From positions 1-64,000 of the forward strand of contig JBDSDD010000092.1 of the NCBI GenBank assembly GCA_039920745.1: 64,000 nucleotides of DNA. The letters run 5' to 3'. Both the position numbers and the translations under genes were made by a program. The stretch comes from Scleromatobacter sp039920745. Lineage in GTDB: Bacteria; Pseudomonadota; Gammaproteobacteria; Burkholderiales; Burkholderiaceae_C. The notes beneath the pieces were generated by a model, which ran no database searches, had not been told where the DNA came from, and worked only from the letters and a program-made list of their open reading frames with translations. Of this stretch, positions 1 to 8,508 are shown in pieces (within the stretch, counting starts at the first letter, position 1; the number at the start of each line of letters is the position of its first letter).

Positions 1-221
1 TCGCTCAGCGTGCCAGAGAAGACCTTGACGATCAGCGCAGTGGATTCCGCAAGCCCTTCGATCAATCCGACTGTCGATGCGGTTGCCCCGAGAACGGTGA
101 CCATGAAGAGCGGCAGAAGGCTATGAATCATCTCCGAGGAGATGTCCATCAGCATGCTCACGAGACCCAGCACCCAGATGCCGGTGGGTATCTGCCTGAG
201 GATGCCAAGGCGATTTTTCAT
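1..221 (-). CDS. MFS transporter, N-terminal part (runs off the window)
   Basis: Reading the minus strand from an ATG at 219-221 gives 73 codons that stay open to the window edge. The segment has a hydrophobic first helix with a GLVSMLMDISSEM stretch, then a second region ending GLIEGLAESTALIVKVFSG. This pattern is typical of the N-terminus of major facilitator superfamily permeases of the proteobacterial drug/metabolite type. Most of the protein lies outside the window, so substrate and length cannot be judged. It diverges from the FTR1 remnant that begins about 25 bases away, which leaves almost no room for an intact promoter. The family assignment rests on the motif pattern only. Confidence 0.72.
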   Translation of the reverse strand, partial: MKNRLGILRQIPTGIWVLGLVSMLMDISSEMIHSLLPLFMVTVLGATASTVGLIEGLAESTALIVKVFSGTLS

Positions 222-245
222 GAACCGATTTTGACCGAACCGCGA

Positions 246-525
246 GGCGACGCAATCGGCTCCGGCGCGGCCGTGCTGGTTCTCATCGCGTTGGCGCCTC
301 CATGCTTCAGCGCACTTCTGCCGATCAACGCGTTCTTCTCGTGGCGTGCCGGATTGGTCGCGGTACTCGCCGTTGTCCTGACGAGCAAAGGCATCGCAGC
401 TCTTCAGGAAGCGGGCTGGCTTGGCGCGCGCGCGTTGAACGCCCCAAGGATCGACTTGCTCGGCATCGACCCGTCGACCCAGACGCTGATCGCGCAGATC
501 CTGAAGTCTTTTGATGTCCAAGGGA
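246..525 (+). pseudogene. FTR1-family iron permease, C-terminal remnant
   Basis: In the third forward frame this stretch encodes two hydrophobic segments followed by the motif KGIAALQEAGWL and then PRIDLLGIDPSTQTLIAQ. This is the hallmark C-terminal end of bacterial FTR1/EfeU-type high-affinity iron permeases. Only about 90 residues remain of a protein that is normally about 270 or more. There is no N-terminal REXXE-bearing portion and no plausible start of its own. The frame then runs on, without a stop, into the next small gene. I read it as a truncated relic left by a rearrangement that placed the divergent MFS gene next to it. Confidence 0.6.
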
Positions 526-629
526 TCAATCGGCGCCGTCGCCACGCATTCGCACGCGCAAGCCCGGATGAGCACCACCCTCACAGCCATCGAGCGCGGC
601 GCCGGCCGATTCGGCCTAGAATTGCCTGC

Positions 630-1076
630 ATGAAATTGTCCCGCGCATTGAGCAAGGCCATCGGCAAGCTGCTGATCGGTGTACTGCTGTTTGCGCAAAT
701 TGCGGTAGCCAGCCATGCCTGCCCGGGACCATCCGGCAGGGGCTCCGCATCGCAGGGCAACTCGGAAATGCACATGCCTTCCGACGCGGGGCCAACTGGC
801 GCGGCAGCGGAGTCGCGCAAGATGGCTTCCGGCTGCGATCAGGTTGACCAGAGCGTCTCCAACCTCTGTACAGAGCACTGCCGCCAAGGGCAACAAAGCG
901 CGGACGTCACGCCTGCACCGGTCGTGCACGCGGCCATTCCGACGCTGCTGTACGTGATCCCCACCGAACTCGAGCTCACTCTCGGTTCGGGTCGTCTCTC
1001 GACGGCCCCTGACGCCTCTATGGCTGCGGCGCCGCCGCCACCGCACGCCATCCTGCACTGCGTCTTCCGCATCTGA
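630..1076 (+). CDS. small secreted Cys/His/Met-rich protein preceding cusCBA
   Basis: This 148-residue protein starts at the ATG at 630, where a clear signal peptide begins (charged MKLSRALSK, a hydrophobic core to about residue 23, then VASHAC). The frame is open further upstream, but that part belongs to the FTR1 remnant. The mature part has several Cys, His and Met residues (HACPG, EMHMPSD, SGCDQ, NLCTEHC) and a proline-rich C-terminus ending HAILHCVFRI. Proteins of this size and composition often precede cus/czc-type RND operons in Burkholderiales. A periplasmic metal-binding or sensing role is inferred from composition and position; I recognise no named domain. Confidence 0.65.
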   Translation: MKLSRALSKAIGKLLIGVLLFAQIAVASHACPGPSGRGSASQGNSEMHMPSDAGPTGAAAESRKMASGCDQVDQSVSNLCTEHCRQGQQSADVTPAPVVHAAIPTLLYVIPTELELTLGSGRLSTAPDASMAAAPPPPHAILHCVFRI

Positions 1077-1207
1077 TCTCCCGCCACTGCGCGTGCTGAG
1101 GGCCTGACGCCGACGTCGGCCCCCAGCGCGCGTGGTCGCGCTCGCTTGTCGGGGTCACGCCCGCAGGCAGAGCCGAACTTCGACCTCGTCGTTCGTCTGG
1201 AGATTTC

Positions 1208-2524
1208 ATGTTTGCTTTCCCTCGTCGCCCTCTGTTCGGCCGTTCCAAAGCCTTGGTTCAGCCCCTCAGACAACTCGCAATCGCCGTCGCGCTCGGTTTT
1301 GGCGCGTTCCAGGTCTCCGCAGCCCCGTTGACGCTCGATGACGCGCTGCGTCTCGCTCAGGAGCGATCACGCGAATTGCCGGCTCAGGACTCTGCGGCCG
1401 CCGCTTCCCGCCAGATGGCCGTTGCGGCCGGTCAACGGCCCGACCCGGTACTCACGGCCGGCATCAACAATCTGCCGGTCAATGGGCCGGATCGATTCAG
1501 CCTGACCAGCGACTTCATGACGATGCGCTCCGTGGGCATTTCGCAGGAACTCACCCGGGACGGCAAACTCAAGGCGCGCTCGGCACGTTACGAGCGCGAG
1601 GCGGAAGTCGCCGACGCGAGCCGCGAACTTGCGCTCGCGAACTTGAAGCGCGATACCGCGACGGCCTGGCTAGACCGCTTCTACCAGGAGCGCATGCGCG
1701 AGGTACTGATCAGTCAGCGCGACGAAGCCAGACTGCAGATCGATGCCGCCAACGCCGCCTACCGCGGGGGACACGGCTCACAGGCTGACGTGTTTGCAGC
1801 GCGCTCCGGTGTGGCGCAGATCGAAGACCGCGTCGACCAGGCCGAGCGCCAGGTCGCCACTGCCACGACCCAACTGGCTCGCTGGATCGGCGTGCCGGCC
1901 AGGGAAGCGCTCGGATCGCCTCCGGCGCTCGACAGCGTGCGGCTACATGCCGAAGACCTGGAGACGTCGCTCGCGCACCACCCGGAGATTGCAGTGATGG
2001 TCAAGCGGGAACAGGTCGCGCAGGCGGAGGTCGAGGCCGCCCAGGCGAACAAGCAGGCCGATGTCAGCGTCGGCGTGATGTACAGCCAACGCGGGTCGGC
2101 GTACTCCAACATGGTCTCGGTCAACCTGTCGATGCCCCTGCAATGGGACCAGAAGAATCGGCAAGACCGAGAGGTCTCAGCCAAGATGGCGCTCTTCGAG
2201 AAGATGCAGGCCGAGCGCGAAGAGGCGACCCGCATGCACGTCGCCGAGGCCCTGTCGATGTTGCAGGAGTGGCGCAGCGACCGCGATCGTCTCGATCGCT
2301 ACGACGCGTCGCTGTTGCCGTTGGCCGCCGAGCGCACGAGTGCTTCGATCGCCGCGTACCGCGGGGGCACCGGCCCCTTGAGTGCCGTCCTTGACGCGCG
2401 CCGCGGTGAGATCGACACCCGCATGGATCGCCTGCGCCTGGAGATGGACGCCGCACGTCTGTGGGCCCAACTCAACTATCTCGTGGCAGAGGGGCATGAC
2501 GCGGCCTCGGCGAACCACCCATGA
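1208..2524 (+). CDS. cusC: CusC/CzcC-type outer-membrane efflux protein (TolC family)
   Basis: This 438-residue protein has an N-terminal signal region (about 1-38, ending QVSAA) followed by the typical OEP opening PLTLDDALRLAQERS. Two OEP repeats with long helical stretches follow, the second containing SAVLDARRGEIDTRMDRL. It forms the outer-membrane channel of a heavy-metal RND system. The ATG at 1208 is preceded by a GGAGA ribosome binding site about 5 bases upstream. Its stop overlaps the start of the adaptor gene (ATGA at 2521-2524), so the two are translationally coupled. Specificity for Cu/Ag is inferred from the pump two genes downstream. Confidence 0.88.
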   Translation: MFAFPRRPLFGRSKALVQPLRQLAIAVALGFGAFQVSAAPLTLDDALRLAQERSRELPAQDSAAAASRQMAVAAGQRPDPVLTAGINNLPVNGPDRFSLTSDFMTMRSVGISQELTRDGKLKARSARYEREAEVADASRELALANLKRDTATAWLDRFYQERMREVLISQRDEARLQIDAANAAYRGGHGSQADVFAARSGVAQIEDRVDQAERQVATATTQLARWIGVPAREALGSPPALDSVRLHAEDLETSLAHHPEIAVMVKREQVAQAEVEAAQANKQADVSVGVMYSQRGSAYSNMVSVNLSMPLQWDQKNRQDREVSAKMALFEKMQAEREEATRMHVAEALSMLQEWRSDRDRLDRYDASLLPLAAERTSASIAAYRGGTGPLSAVLDARRGEIDTRMDRLRLEMDAARLWAQLNYLVAEGHDAASANHP

Positions 2525-4026
2525 ACTTCCCAGCAAAGCAGAGCATGAAAGCCAAACCGATCTTCATTGGCATCGCAGTCGCTGCGGGACTCGCGGCAGG
2601 AAGCTACGGCCTGTACCTCGCCGGCATGCATCGAGGGATGCGCATGAGCGCGCCTGTCGCGGCTTCTGACGCAAGGGAAGCGCCCGCGACGCAGACGTCC
2701 GCTGCGGGACATGTGCCGCAAAGCGTCGCCGAAGGCGAGGACGCCACGCGACGCCAGATCCAGGCGGGCATCCAAGCCGGTGATGTCGACCCGGCCACTG
2801 GCAAGAAGATCCTGTACTACCACGACCCGATGGTGCCGGGAAACAAGTTCGATCGGCCGGGCAAGTCTCCGTTCATGGACATGATGCTGGTGCCCGTCTA
2901 CGCCGACGGGGACGGCAACGGTGACCCCAGCAGCGTCACGGTCAGTTCGCGGATACAGCAGAACCTGGGCGTGCGCACCGCGCTGGTCACGGAGGGGGTG
3001 TTGGCGCCGCAGGTGTCGGCCGTGGGCAGCATCGCGTTCAACGAACGTGACCAGGCGGTCGTGCAGGCGCGGGCCACCGGCTACGTGGAACACCTCTACG
3101 TGCGTGCCACGTTGGACGCGGTGCGACAAGGCCAGCCACTCGCTGACCTCTACGTGCCCGACTGGATCGCTGCGCAGGAGGAATTCCTTTCGGTGCGCCG
3201 CATGCAGGGCACCGATCTCGCCGTGCTGGTCGACGGCGCGCGCCAGCGCATGCGCCAGGTCGGCATGAGCGAGGCTCAGATCCACCTGGTCGAGAGCAGC
3301 GGCAAGACGCAGCCGCGCATCACGCTGACGGCGCCGATCGGCGGCGTGGTGGTCGAACTGATGGTGCGCGACGGCATGACGGTGATGGCGGGCGCAACGC
3401 TGTTTCGCATCAACGGGCTGTCCACCGTCTGGGCCAACGCGGAAGTACCGGAGAGCCAGGCCGCGTTGTTGCGCCCAGGCGCCAAGGTGCAAGCGAAGAG
3501 TCCGGCCGTGCCGGGCACGACTTTCGAGGGCGAGGTGCAGGCGCTGCTGCCCAATGTCGACTCCGCCACGCGAACCCTGAAGGCGCGGCTGGAACTCGCC
3601 AACCCGGGTTCGCGTCTCGTTCCCGGCATGTTCGTGCAGATGCAGTTCACGGACATGCGCGCCGAGAAATCGCTGCTGATCCCCACCGAGGCGGTGATCC
3701 AGACCGGCAAGCGCACGGTCGTGATGCTGGCTGGGGACAAGGGCACCTTCCGACCCGTCGACGTGCAGGCGGGTATCGAGAGCGGCGGCCAGACGGAGAT
3801 CAAGAGCGGCTTGCAGGCGGGCCAGCGCGTCGTCGTTTCCTCGGAGTTCCTGATCGACTCGGAAGCCAGCTTGAAGGGTGTCGAATCGCGATTGAACGGA
3901 ACTGCGGATTCCGGTGCGGCCGCATCGGCAACTGTGGATGCGAGCGCGCCGGTTCATCAAGGCCATGCGAAGGTGGAAGCGGCCATGGCGCCGATGGCAC
4001 CCGTGTCCGTCGGGAGCCAGCGATGA
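2521..4026 (+). CDS. cusB: CusB-type periplasmic adaptor of Cu/Ag RND efflux
   Basis: This 501-residue membrane-fusion protein has an N-terminal anchor (about residues 12-32), Met-rich MHRGMRM just after it, and a heavy-metal-binding domain at about 97-128 (YYHDPMVPG...SPFMDMMLVPVY). The usual lipoyl/barrel-sandwich and beta-barrel domains follow. The HMBD is the mark of CusB-like adaptors that hand Cu(I)/Ag(I) to the pump. The start overlaps the cusC stop and its own stop overlaps the cusA start (ATGATGA at 4023). The C-terminal 40 residues are Ala/Met/His-containing low-complexity sequence. Met9 at 2545 is an alternative start. Confidence 0.9.
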   Translation: MNFPAKQSMKAKPIFIGIAVAAGLAAGSYGLYLAGMHRGMRMSAPVAASDAREAPATQTSAAGHVPQSVAEGEDATRRQIQAGIQAGDVDPATGKKILYYHDPMVPGNKFDRPGKSPFMDMMLVPVYADGDGNGDPSSVTVSSRIQQNLGVRTALVTEGVLAPQVSAVGSIAFNERDQAVVQARATGYVEHLYVRATLDAVRQGQPLADLYVPDWIAAQEEFLSVRRMQGTDLAVLVDGARQRMRQVGMSEAQIHLVESSGKTQPRITLTAPIGGVVVELMVRDGMTVMAGATLFRINGLSTVWANAEVPESQAALLRPGAKVQAKSPAVPGTTFEGEVQALLPNVDSATRTLKARLELANPGSRLVPGMFVQMQFTDMRAEKSLLIPTEAVIQTGKRTVVMLAGDKGTFRPVDVQAGIESGGQTEIKSGLQAGQRVVVSSEFLIDSEASLKGVESRLNGTADSGAAASATVDASAPVHQGHAKVEAAMAPMAPVSVGSQR

Positions 4027-7000
4027 TCGCGACGCTGATCCGCTGGTCGATCACCAACCGCTTCCTGGTGCTGCTGGGGACGTTGCTGATCGCGGCCTGG
4101 GGCGTGTACTCGGTCGCTCAAACGCCGCTGGATGCGCTGCCCGATCTGTCCGACGTGCAGGTCATCATCCGCACGTCCTACCCCGGCCAGGCACCGCGCA
4201 TCGTCGAAAACCAGGTCACCTACCCGCTGACCACGACCATGCTGTCCGTGCCGGGTGCGAAGACGGTGCGCGGCTACTCGTTTTTCGGCGACTCGTTCGT
4301 CTACGTGCTGTTCGAGGACGGCACCGACCTGTACTGGGCGCGCTCACGGGTGCTGGAGTACCTGAACCAGGTGCAGTCGCGCCTGCCGGCAACGGCGAAG
4401 GCCACGCTGGGGCCTGATGCGACGGGCGTGGGCTGGATCTACGAATACTCGCTGGTCGACCACGGCGGCACGCAGGACGCCTCGCAACTGCGGGCCTTGC
4501 AGGACTGGTTTCTCAAGTACGAACTCAAGACTGTGCCCAACGTCGCCGAGGTGGCCTCGGTGGGCGGCATGGTGCGCCAGTACCAGGTCGTGCTCGACCC
4601 GGACAAGCTCGCCGCGTATTCGATTCCTCTCACGCGGGTCACCGACGCGATCCAGAAGGCCAACCAGGAAGCCGGTGGCTCGGTGCTCGAACTCGGCGAG
4701 GCCGAGTACATGGTGCGCGCTTCGGGCTACCTGAAGTCGCTGGACGACTTCCGGGCGATACCGTTGAAGACGACGGATGCCGGCGTGTCGGTGCGCTTGG
4801 GCGACGTCGCCCGCATCCAGATGGGCCCAGAGATGCGACGCGGCATCGGCGAGCTCGATGGCCAGGGCGAAGCCGTGGGCGGCGTGATCGTGATGCGCTC
4901 GAGCAAGAACGCGCTTGAGACCATCACCGCGGTCAAGGAGAAGCTCAAGACATTGCAGACGAGTCTGCCCAACGGGGTCGAGATCGTGCCGGTCTACGAC
5001 CGCTCCAGCCTGATCGAGCGCGCCGTGGACAACCTCACCCACAAGCTGGGCGAGGAGTTCCTCGTCGTCGCCGTCGTGTGCTTGCTCTTCCTGTTCCACC
5101 TGCGCTCGGCTTTCGTCGCGATCATCTCGCTGCCGCTGGGCATCCTGGCCGCTTTCATCGTGATGCACTACCAGGGCGTCAACGCGAACATCATGTCGCT
5201 GGGCGGTATCGCCATTGCGATCGGGGCGATGGTGGACGCGGCAGTCGTGATGATCGAGAACGCGCACAAGCATCTCGAACACTGGAGCCACGCGCATCCT
5301 GATGAAGTTCTGGAAGGCGCGGCGCGCTGGCAGGTGATCGGGGACTCCGCGGCCGAAGTCGGCCCTGCGCTGTTCTTCTCGCTGCTGATCATCACGCTGT
5401 CCTTCATTCCCGTGTTCACGCTGGAAGCCCAGGAAGGCCGGCTGTTCAAGCCGCTTGCCTTCACCAAGACCTATGCGATGGCCGCCGCCGCCGGGCTGTC
5501 GGTCACGCTCATCCCGGTGTTGATGGGCTACCTGATCCGGGGGCGTATCCCCGACGAGAGCAGCAACCCGCTCAGCCGCCTGTTGATCGCGGTCTACCGT
5601 CCCTTGCTCAACATCGTCCTGCGCGCGCCGAAGCTGACGCTCGCCGTTGCGGCGGTGTTTGTCGCCCTGAGCCTGTGGCCACTCCAGCACATCGGCGGCG
5701 AGTTCATGCCCAAGCTCGACGAAGGCGACTTGCTGTTCATGCCGTCGGCGTTGCCCGGCTTGTCAGCGGGCAAGGCGGCCGAACTCCTGCAGCAGACCGA
5801 CCGCCTGATCAAGACCGTGCCCGAGGTCGCCAGCGTGTTCGGCAAGGCGGGTCGCGCCGAGACCGCGACCGACCCGGCGCCGCTGGAGATGTTCGAGACC
5901 ACGATCCAGTTCAAGCCGCGCGATCAGTGGCGGGCGGGGATGACCACCGACAAGCTGGTCGACGAACTCGACCGCATCGTCAGGGTGCCAGGGCTGTCCA
6001 ACATCTGGGTGCCGCCGATCCGCAATCGCATCGACATGCTGGCCACCGGCATCAAGAGCCCGGTCGGCGTCAAGGTGGCCGGCGCCGACCTGGCGACAAT
6101 CGACCGCTTGACTGGCGAGATCGAACGCGCGTTGAAGGATGTTCCCGGTGTGAGCAGCGCGCTGGCCGAACGCCTGACCGGCGGACGCTATGTCGACGTG
6201 AACATCAAGCGCGACGAAGCCGCGCGCTACGGCATGAACATCTCCGATGTCCAGGCTGTCATCTCGTCGGCGGTGGGCGGCGAGAACGTCGGCGAGACTG
6301 TCGAGGGCTTGCAGCGATTCCCGATCAACGTGCGCTATCCACGCGAGATCCGTGACTCGCTGGAGAAACTGCGCAGCCTGCCCGTCGTGTCCGAGCGGGG
6401 CCAGCGCCTGGTGCTGTCGGATGTGGCGGACATCCGCATCACGGACGGGCCGCCGATGCTGCGCAGCGAGAACGCGCGGCTGTCGGGCTGGGTGTACGTC
6501 GACATCCGCGGGCGCGATCTGAGGTCGGCCGTGCAGGACATGCAGCGTGTCGTCGGCGAGAAGGTGAGGGTGCCGCCCGGCTACTCGATCTCCTGGTCGG
6601 GCCAGTTCGAGTTCCTGGAGCGTGCCACGGCCAAGCTCAAGGTGGTCGTGCCGTTCACGCTGCTGATCATCTTCGTGCTTCTGTACCTGACTTTCTCCGC
6701 ATTCGACGAGGCACTGCTGATCATGGCCGCCTTGCCGTTCGCCCTGGTCGGAGGCATCTGGCTGTTGTACCTGCTCAGCTACAACCTGTCGGTGGCCGGC
6801 GCCGTGGGCTTCATCGCCCTGGCCGGGGTATCCGCCGAGTTCGGCGTGATCATGCTGCTGTACCTGAAGACCGCCTGGAACCAGCGCCTCGAGCAGGGCA
6901 AGACGAGCACCGAGGACTTGCTCGATGCCATCCGTGAAGGTGCTGTTTTGCGGGTGCGCCCCAAGGCCATGACGGTGGCGGTGATCCTGGCCGGCCTGTT

Positions 7001-7193
7001 GCCGATCATGTGGGGCACGGGAACGGGCTCCGAGGTGATGCAACGCATCGCGGCACCGATGGTGGGCGGGATGATCACCGCGCCGCTGCTGTCGATGTTC
7101 GTGATCCCGGCCGCGTATCTGCTGATGCGCCAGCCCCGCGAGAAAAAGGCCTCCCGCTTGGCGTTCTGGAGACGTCGACATGAGATTGCATGA
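4023..7193 (+). CDS. cusA: CusA-type Cu(I)/Ag(I) RND efflux pump
   Basis: This 1056-residue inner-membrane proton-driven pump has the HME-RND architecture: a TM helix at the N-terminus, a periplasmic porter domain, a TM cluster around 340-530, a second porter domain, and a C-terminal TM cluster. The three methionines known to bind Cu(I)/Ag(I) in E. coli CusA (Met573, Met623, Met672) are present at the same numbers here: in GDLLFMPS, PLEMFET and RIDMLATG. This distinguishes it from CzcA (Zn/Co/Cd). It is the last gene of the cusCBA operon, joined by overlapping stop/start codons to cusB. Confidence 0.94.
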   Translation: MIATLIRWSITNRFLVLLGTLLIAAWGVYSVAQTPLDALPDLSDVQVIIRTSYPGQAPRIVENQVTYPLTTTMLSVPGAKTVRGYSFFGDSFVYVLFEDGTDLYWARSRVLEYLNQVQSRLPATAKATLGPDATGVGWIYEYSLVDHGGTQDASQLRALQDWFLKYELKTVPNVAEVASVGGMVRQYQVVLDPDKLAAYSIPLTRVTDAIQKANQEAGGSVLELGEAEYMVRASGYLKSLDDFRAIPLKTTDAGVSVRLGDVARIQMGPEMRRGIGELDGQGEAVGGVIVMRSSKNALETITAVKEKLKTLQTSLPNGVEIVPVYDRSSLIERAVDNLTHKLGEEFLVVAVVCLLFLFHLRSAFVAIISLPLGILAAFIVMHYQGVNANIMSLGGIAIAIGAMVDAAVVMIENAHKHLEHWSHAHPDEVLEGAARWQVIGDSAAEVGPALFFSLLIITLSFIPVFTLEAQEGRLFKPLAFTKTYAMAAAAGLSVTLIPVLMGYLIRGRIPDESSNPLSRLLIAVYRPLLNIVLRAPKLTLAVAAVFVALSLWPLQHIGGEFMPKLDEGDLLFMPSALPGLSAGKAAELLQQTDRLIKTVPEVASVFGKAGRAETATDPAPLEMFETTIQFKPRDQWRAGMTTDKLVDELDRIVRVPGLSNIWVPPIRNRIDMLATGIKSPVGVKVAGADLATIDRLTGEIERALKDVPGVSSALAERLTGGRYVDVNIKRDEAARYGMNISDVQAVISSAVGGENVGETVEGLQRFPINVRYPREIRDSLEKLRSLPVVSERGQRLVLSDVADIRITDGPPMLRSENARLSGWVYVDIRGRDLRSAVQDMQRVVGEKVRVPPGYSISWSGQFEFLERATAKLKVVVPFTLLIIFVLLYLTFSAFDEALLIMAALPFALVGGIWLLYLLSYNLSVAGAVGFIALAGVSAEFGVIMLLYLKTAWNQRLEQGKTSTEDLLDAIREGAVLRVRPKAMTVAVILAGLLPIMWGTGTGSEVMQRIAAPMVGGMITAPLLSMFVIPAAYLLMRQPREKKASRLAFWRRRHEIA

Positions 7194-7209
7194 GCGTCTG
7201 TTGCGCACC

Positions 7210-7560
7210 CAGCGGCTGCGCGGTGGCATGCAGCCTTGCATCAGATTGGCGTCGTTGGGTGGTTGGCGCGTGGAGGCCCGGCGACTGAGGCGCCAGGTCA
7301 AGGCGCGACGTGTCGGCGCCGCGAGCGATTTCTACGAGCTGCTGCAGCGCGTGGGCGGTCAACGCGTACATCGACAGGAACGCATCGACGCTGCATTGCT
7401 GGCCGACGCGGGTCATCTTTGCGCCCGGAATATCGCAGGGCACGGCACCGATCGTCGCCGCCGTCTCGATCACCTCGGTAATCGGTTCACAAAAGAACTT
7501 TGGCTGTTCGTCGATGAAACGCGCAATTGACCAGGGCGGGCGATGCGGTCAGTCTTGGAC
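7210..7560 (-). pseudogene. chromate-resistance protein ChrB, C-terminal remnant with frameshift
   Basis: On the minus strand the frame reads WSIARFIDEQPKFF, then a stretch ending in PGAKMTRVGQQCSVDAF, then EIARGADTSRLDLAPQSPGL. This is the conserved C-terminal domain of ChrB-type chromate resistance proteins. The upstream continuation (TDRIARP) lies in a different frame, so a single-base indel sits near 7533. The N-terminal two thirds are missing, and the end after SPGL also loses the frame. An intact chrB lies 2.3 kb upstream in the same orientation (9863-10813) with a diverged sequence, so this is a relic of a second, different chr locus. Confidence 0.7.
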
Positions 7561-7578
7561 GCCTTTGGGTGACCCCCC

Positions 7579-8493
7579 TCATGACCCGCCTCCTTTGGAT
7601 TGAAGCTCCCGTCCGGCCGCTGCCCAGGCGTCGATTCCACCGCGCAGAAAGCGCGCATTCAGCCCCGCCGCCCGCAGCCGCATCGCCGTCGCGCGACCCA
7701 CCTCGTGACCGTACACGCAGTAGACAACGACCTCACGGTCGGTTGGTAGATCGCTTGCCCAGGTTCCGACCTTTGCAGGATCGCCCCAGCGGGCGCCCGG
7801 GAGCAGCGCGTCGGCCTGTTCAAACATCCCGGCGCGCCGCACGTCCATCAGCACGGCGCCGGCCACGTCGTCCTGGGCAGCGCCGAACGGCTCGCTCGCG
7901 CCGTGCACTGCGAGTTGGTAGCGCTCATACACTGGCGTCCAGTCCAGGTTGTCCATGAACGTGTCGACATAGGCTCCAGCGGCGGCGCCGAAGTCCATGT
8001 GATACGCGTGTTCGTACATATCGAGTGCGAGGATGGGGATGCCGCCCGCGATCGCGTGCGTGTGGTCGGCCGCCCATTGGTTGACGAGCGTCCCGTCGCG
8101 CGGCTGGAACGCGAGCAAGACCCAGCCAGAACCACCGCCTTGGGCCTTGCCCATGGCCATGAACTCCTCACGCCAGCGCGTGACGCTGCCGAAGTTCGCG
8201 TCGAGTGCAAGGGCCATAGCTGGGGCCATCGTCTTGCCGTTGCCACCCAGGCAGCCGAAGTACAACTCATGCAGCAGCATTGAGTTGGTGGCTATGAGCT
8301 CCTCGCGCTTGAGACCGTTGATCTGGTAGCCCGGCGCCGACGAAAAAGGCAGTTCGACCAGCTGCGAGCGGATGGCGTTGAGGCGTTTGACCGCGCCGCC
8401 ATAGTTGTTCTGATAGTGGCTTAGCAGCAGCTTCTCTGAAAGGCCGCGCAAGGCGACGGGATCGAACGGCAGCTCTTGAATTCTTGCGTCCAT
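7579..8493 (-). CDS. Fe/Mn superoxide dismutase-rhodanese fusion (ChrC-like)
   Basis: This 304-residue protein has two domains. Residues 1 to about 190 are an iron/manganese superoxide dismutase, with the ligand-bearing helix around His26 (LLLSHYQNNYGG), a second His in SMLLHELYF, and the Asp/His pair in DMYEHAYHMDFG. Residues about 200-300 are a rhodanese-like domain with a candidate catalytic Cys in VVVYCVYGHEVGRA and the typical ending FLRGGIDAWAAAGREL. SODs named chrC occur in chr operons and are thought to deal with superoxide formed during chromate reduction; the added sulfurtransferase domain is unusual. It lies 15 bases downstream of chrA, so it is the third gene of a chrB-chrA-chrC operon. 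Confidence 0.88.
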   Translation of the reverse strand: MDARIQELPFDPVALRGLSEKLLLSHYQNNYGGAVKRLNAIRSQLVELPFSSAPGYQINGLKREELIATNSMLLHELYFGCLGGNGKTMAPAMALALDANFGSVTRWREEFMAMGKAQGGGSGWVLLAFQPRDGTLVNQWAADHTHAIAGGIPILALDMYEHAYHMDFGAAAGAYVDTFMDNLDWTPVYERYQLAVHGASEPFGAAQDDVAGAVLMDVRRAGMFEQADALLPGARWGDPAKVGTWASDLPTDREVVVYCVYGHEVGRATAMRLRAAGLNARFLRGGIDAWAAAGRELQSKGGGS

Positions 8494-8508
8494 GACGACT
8501 TCCTCTGA

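Noticed and set aside
7180..7530. 116-codon plus-strand frame after cusA
   Set aside because: It is antisense to the recognisable ChrB remnant and has no motif of its own.
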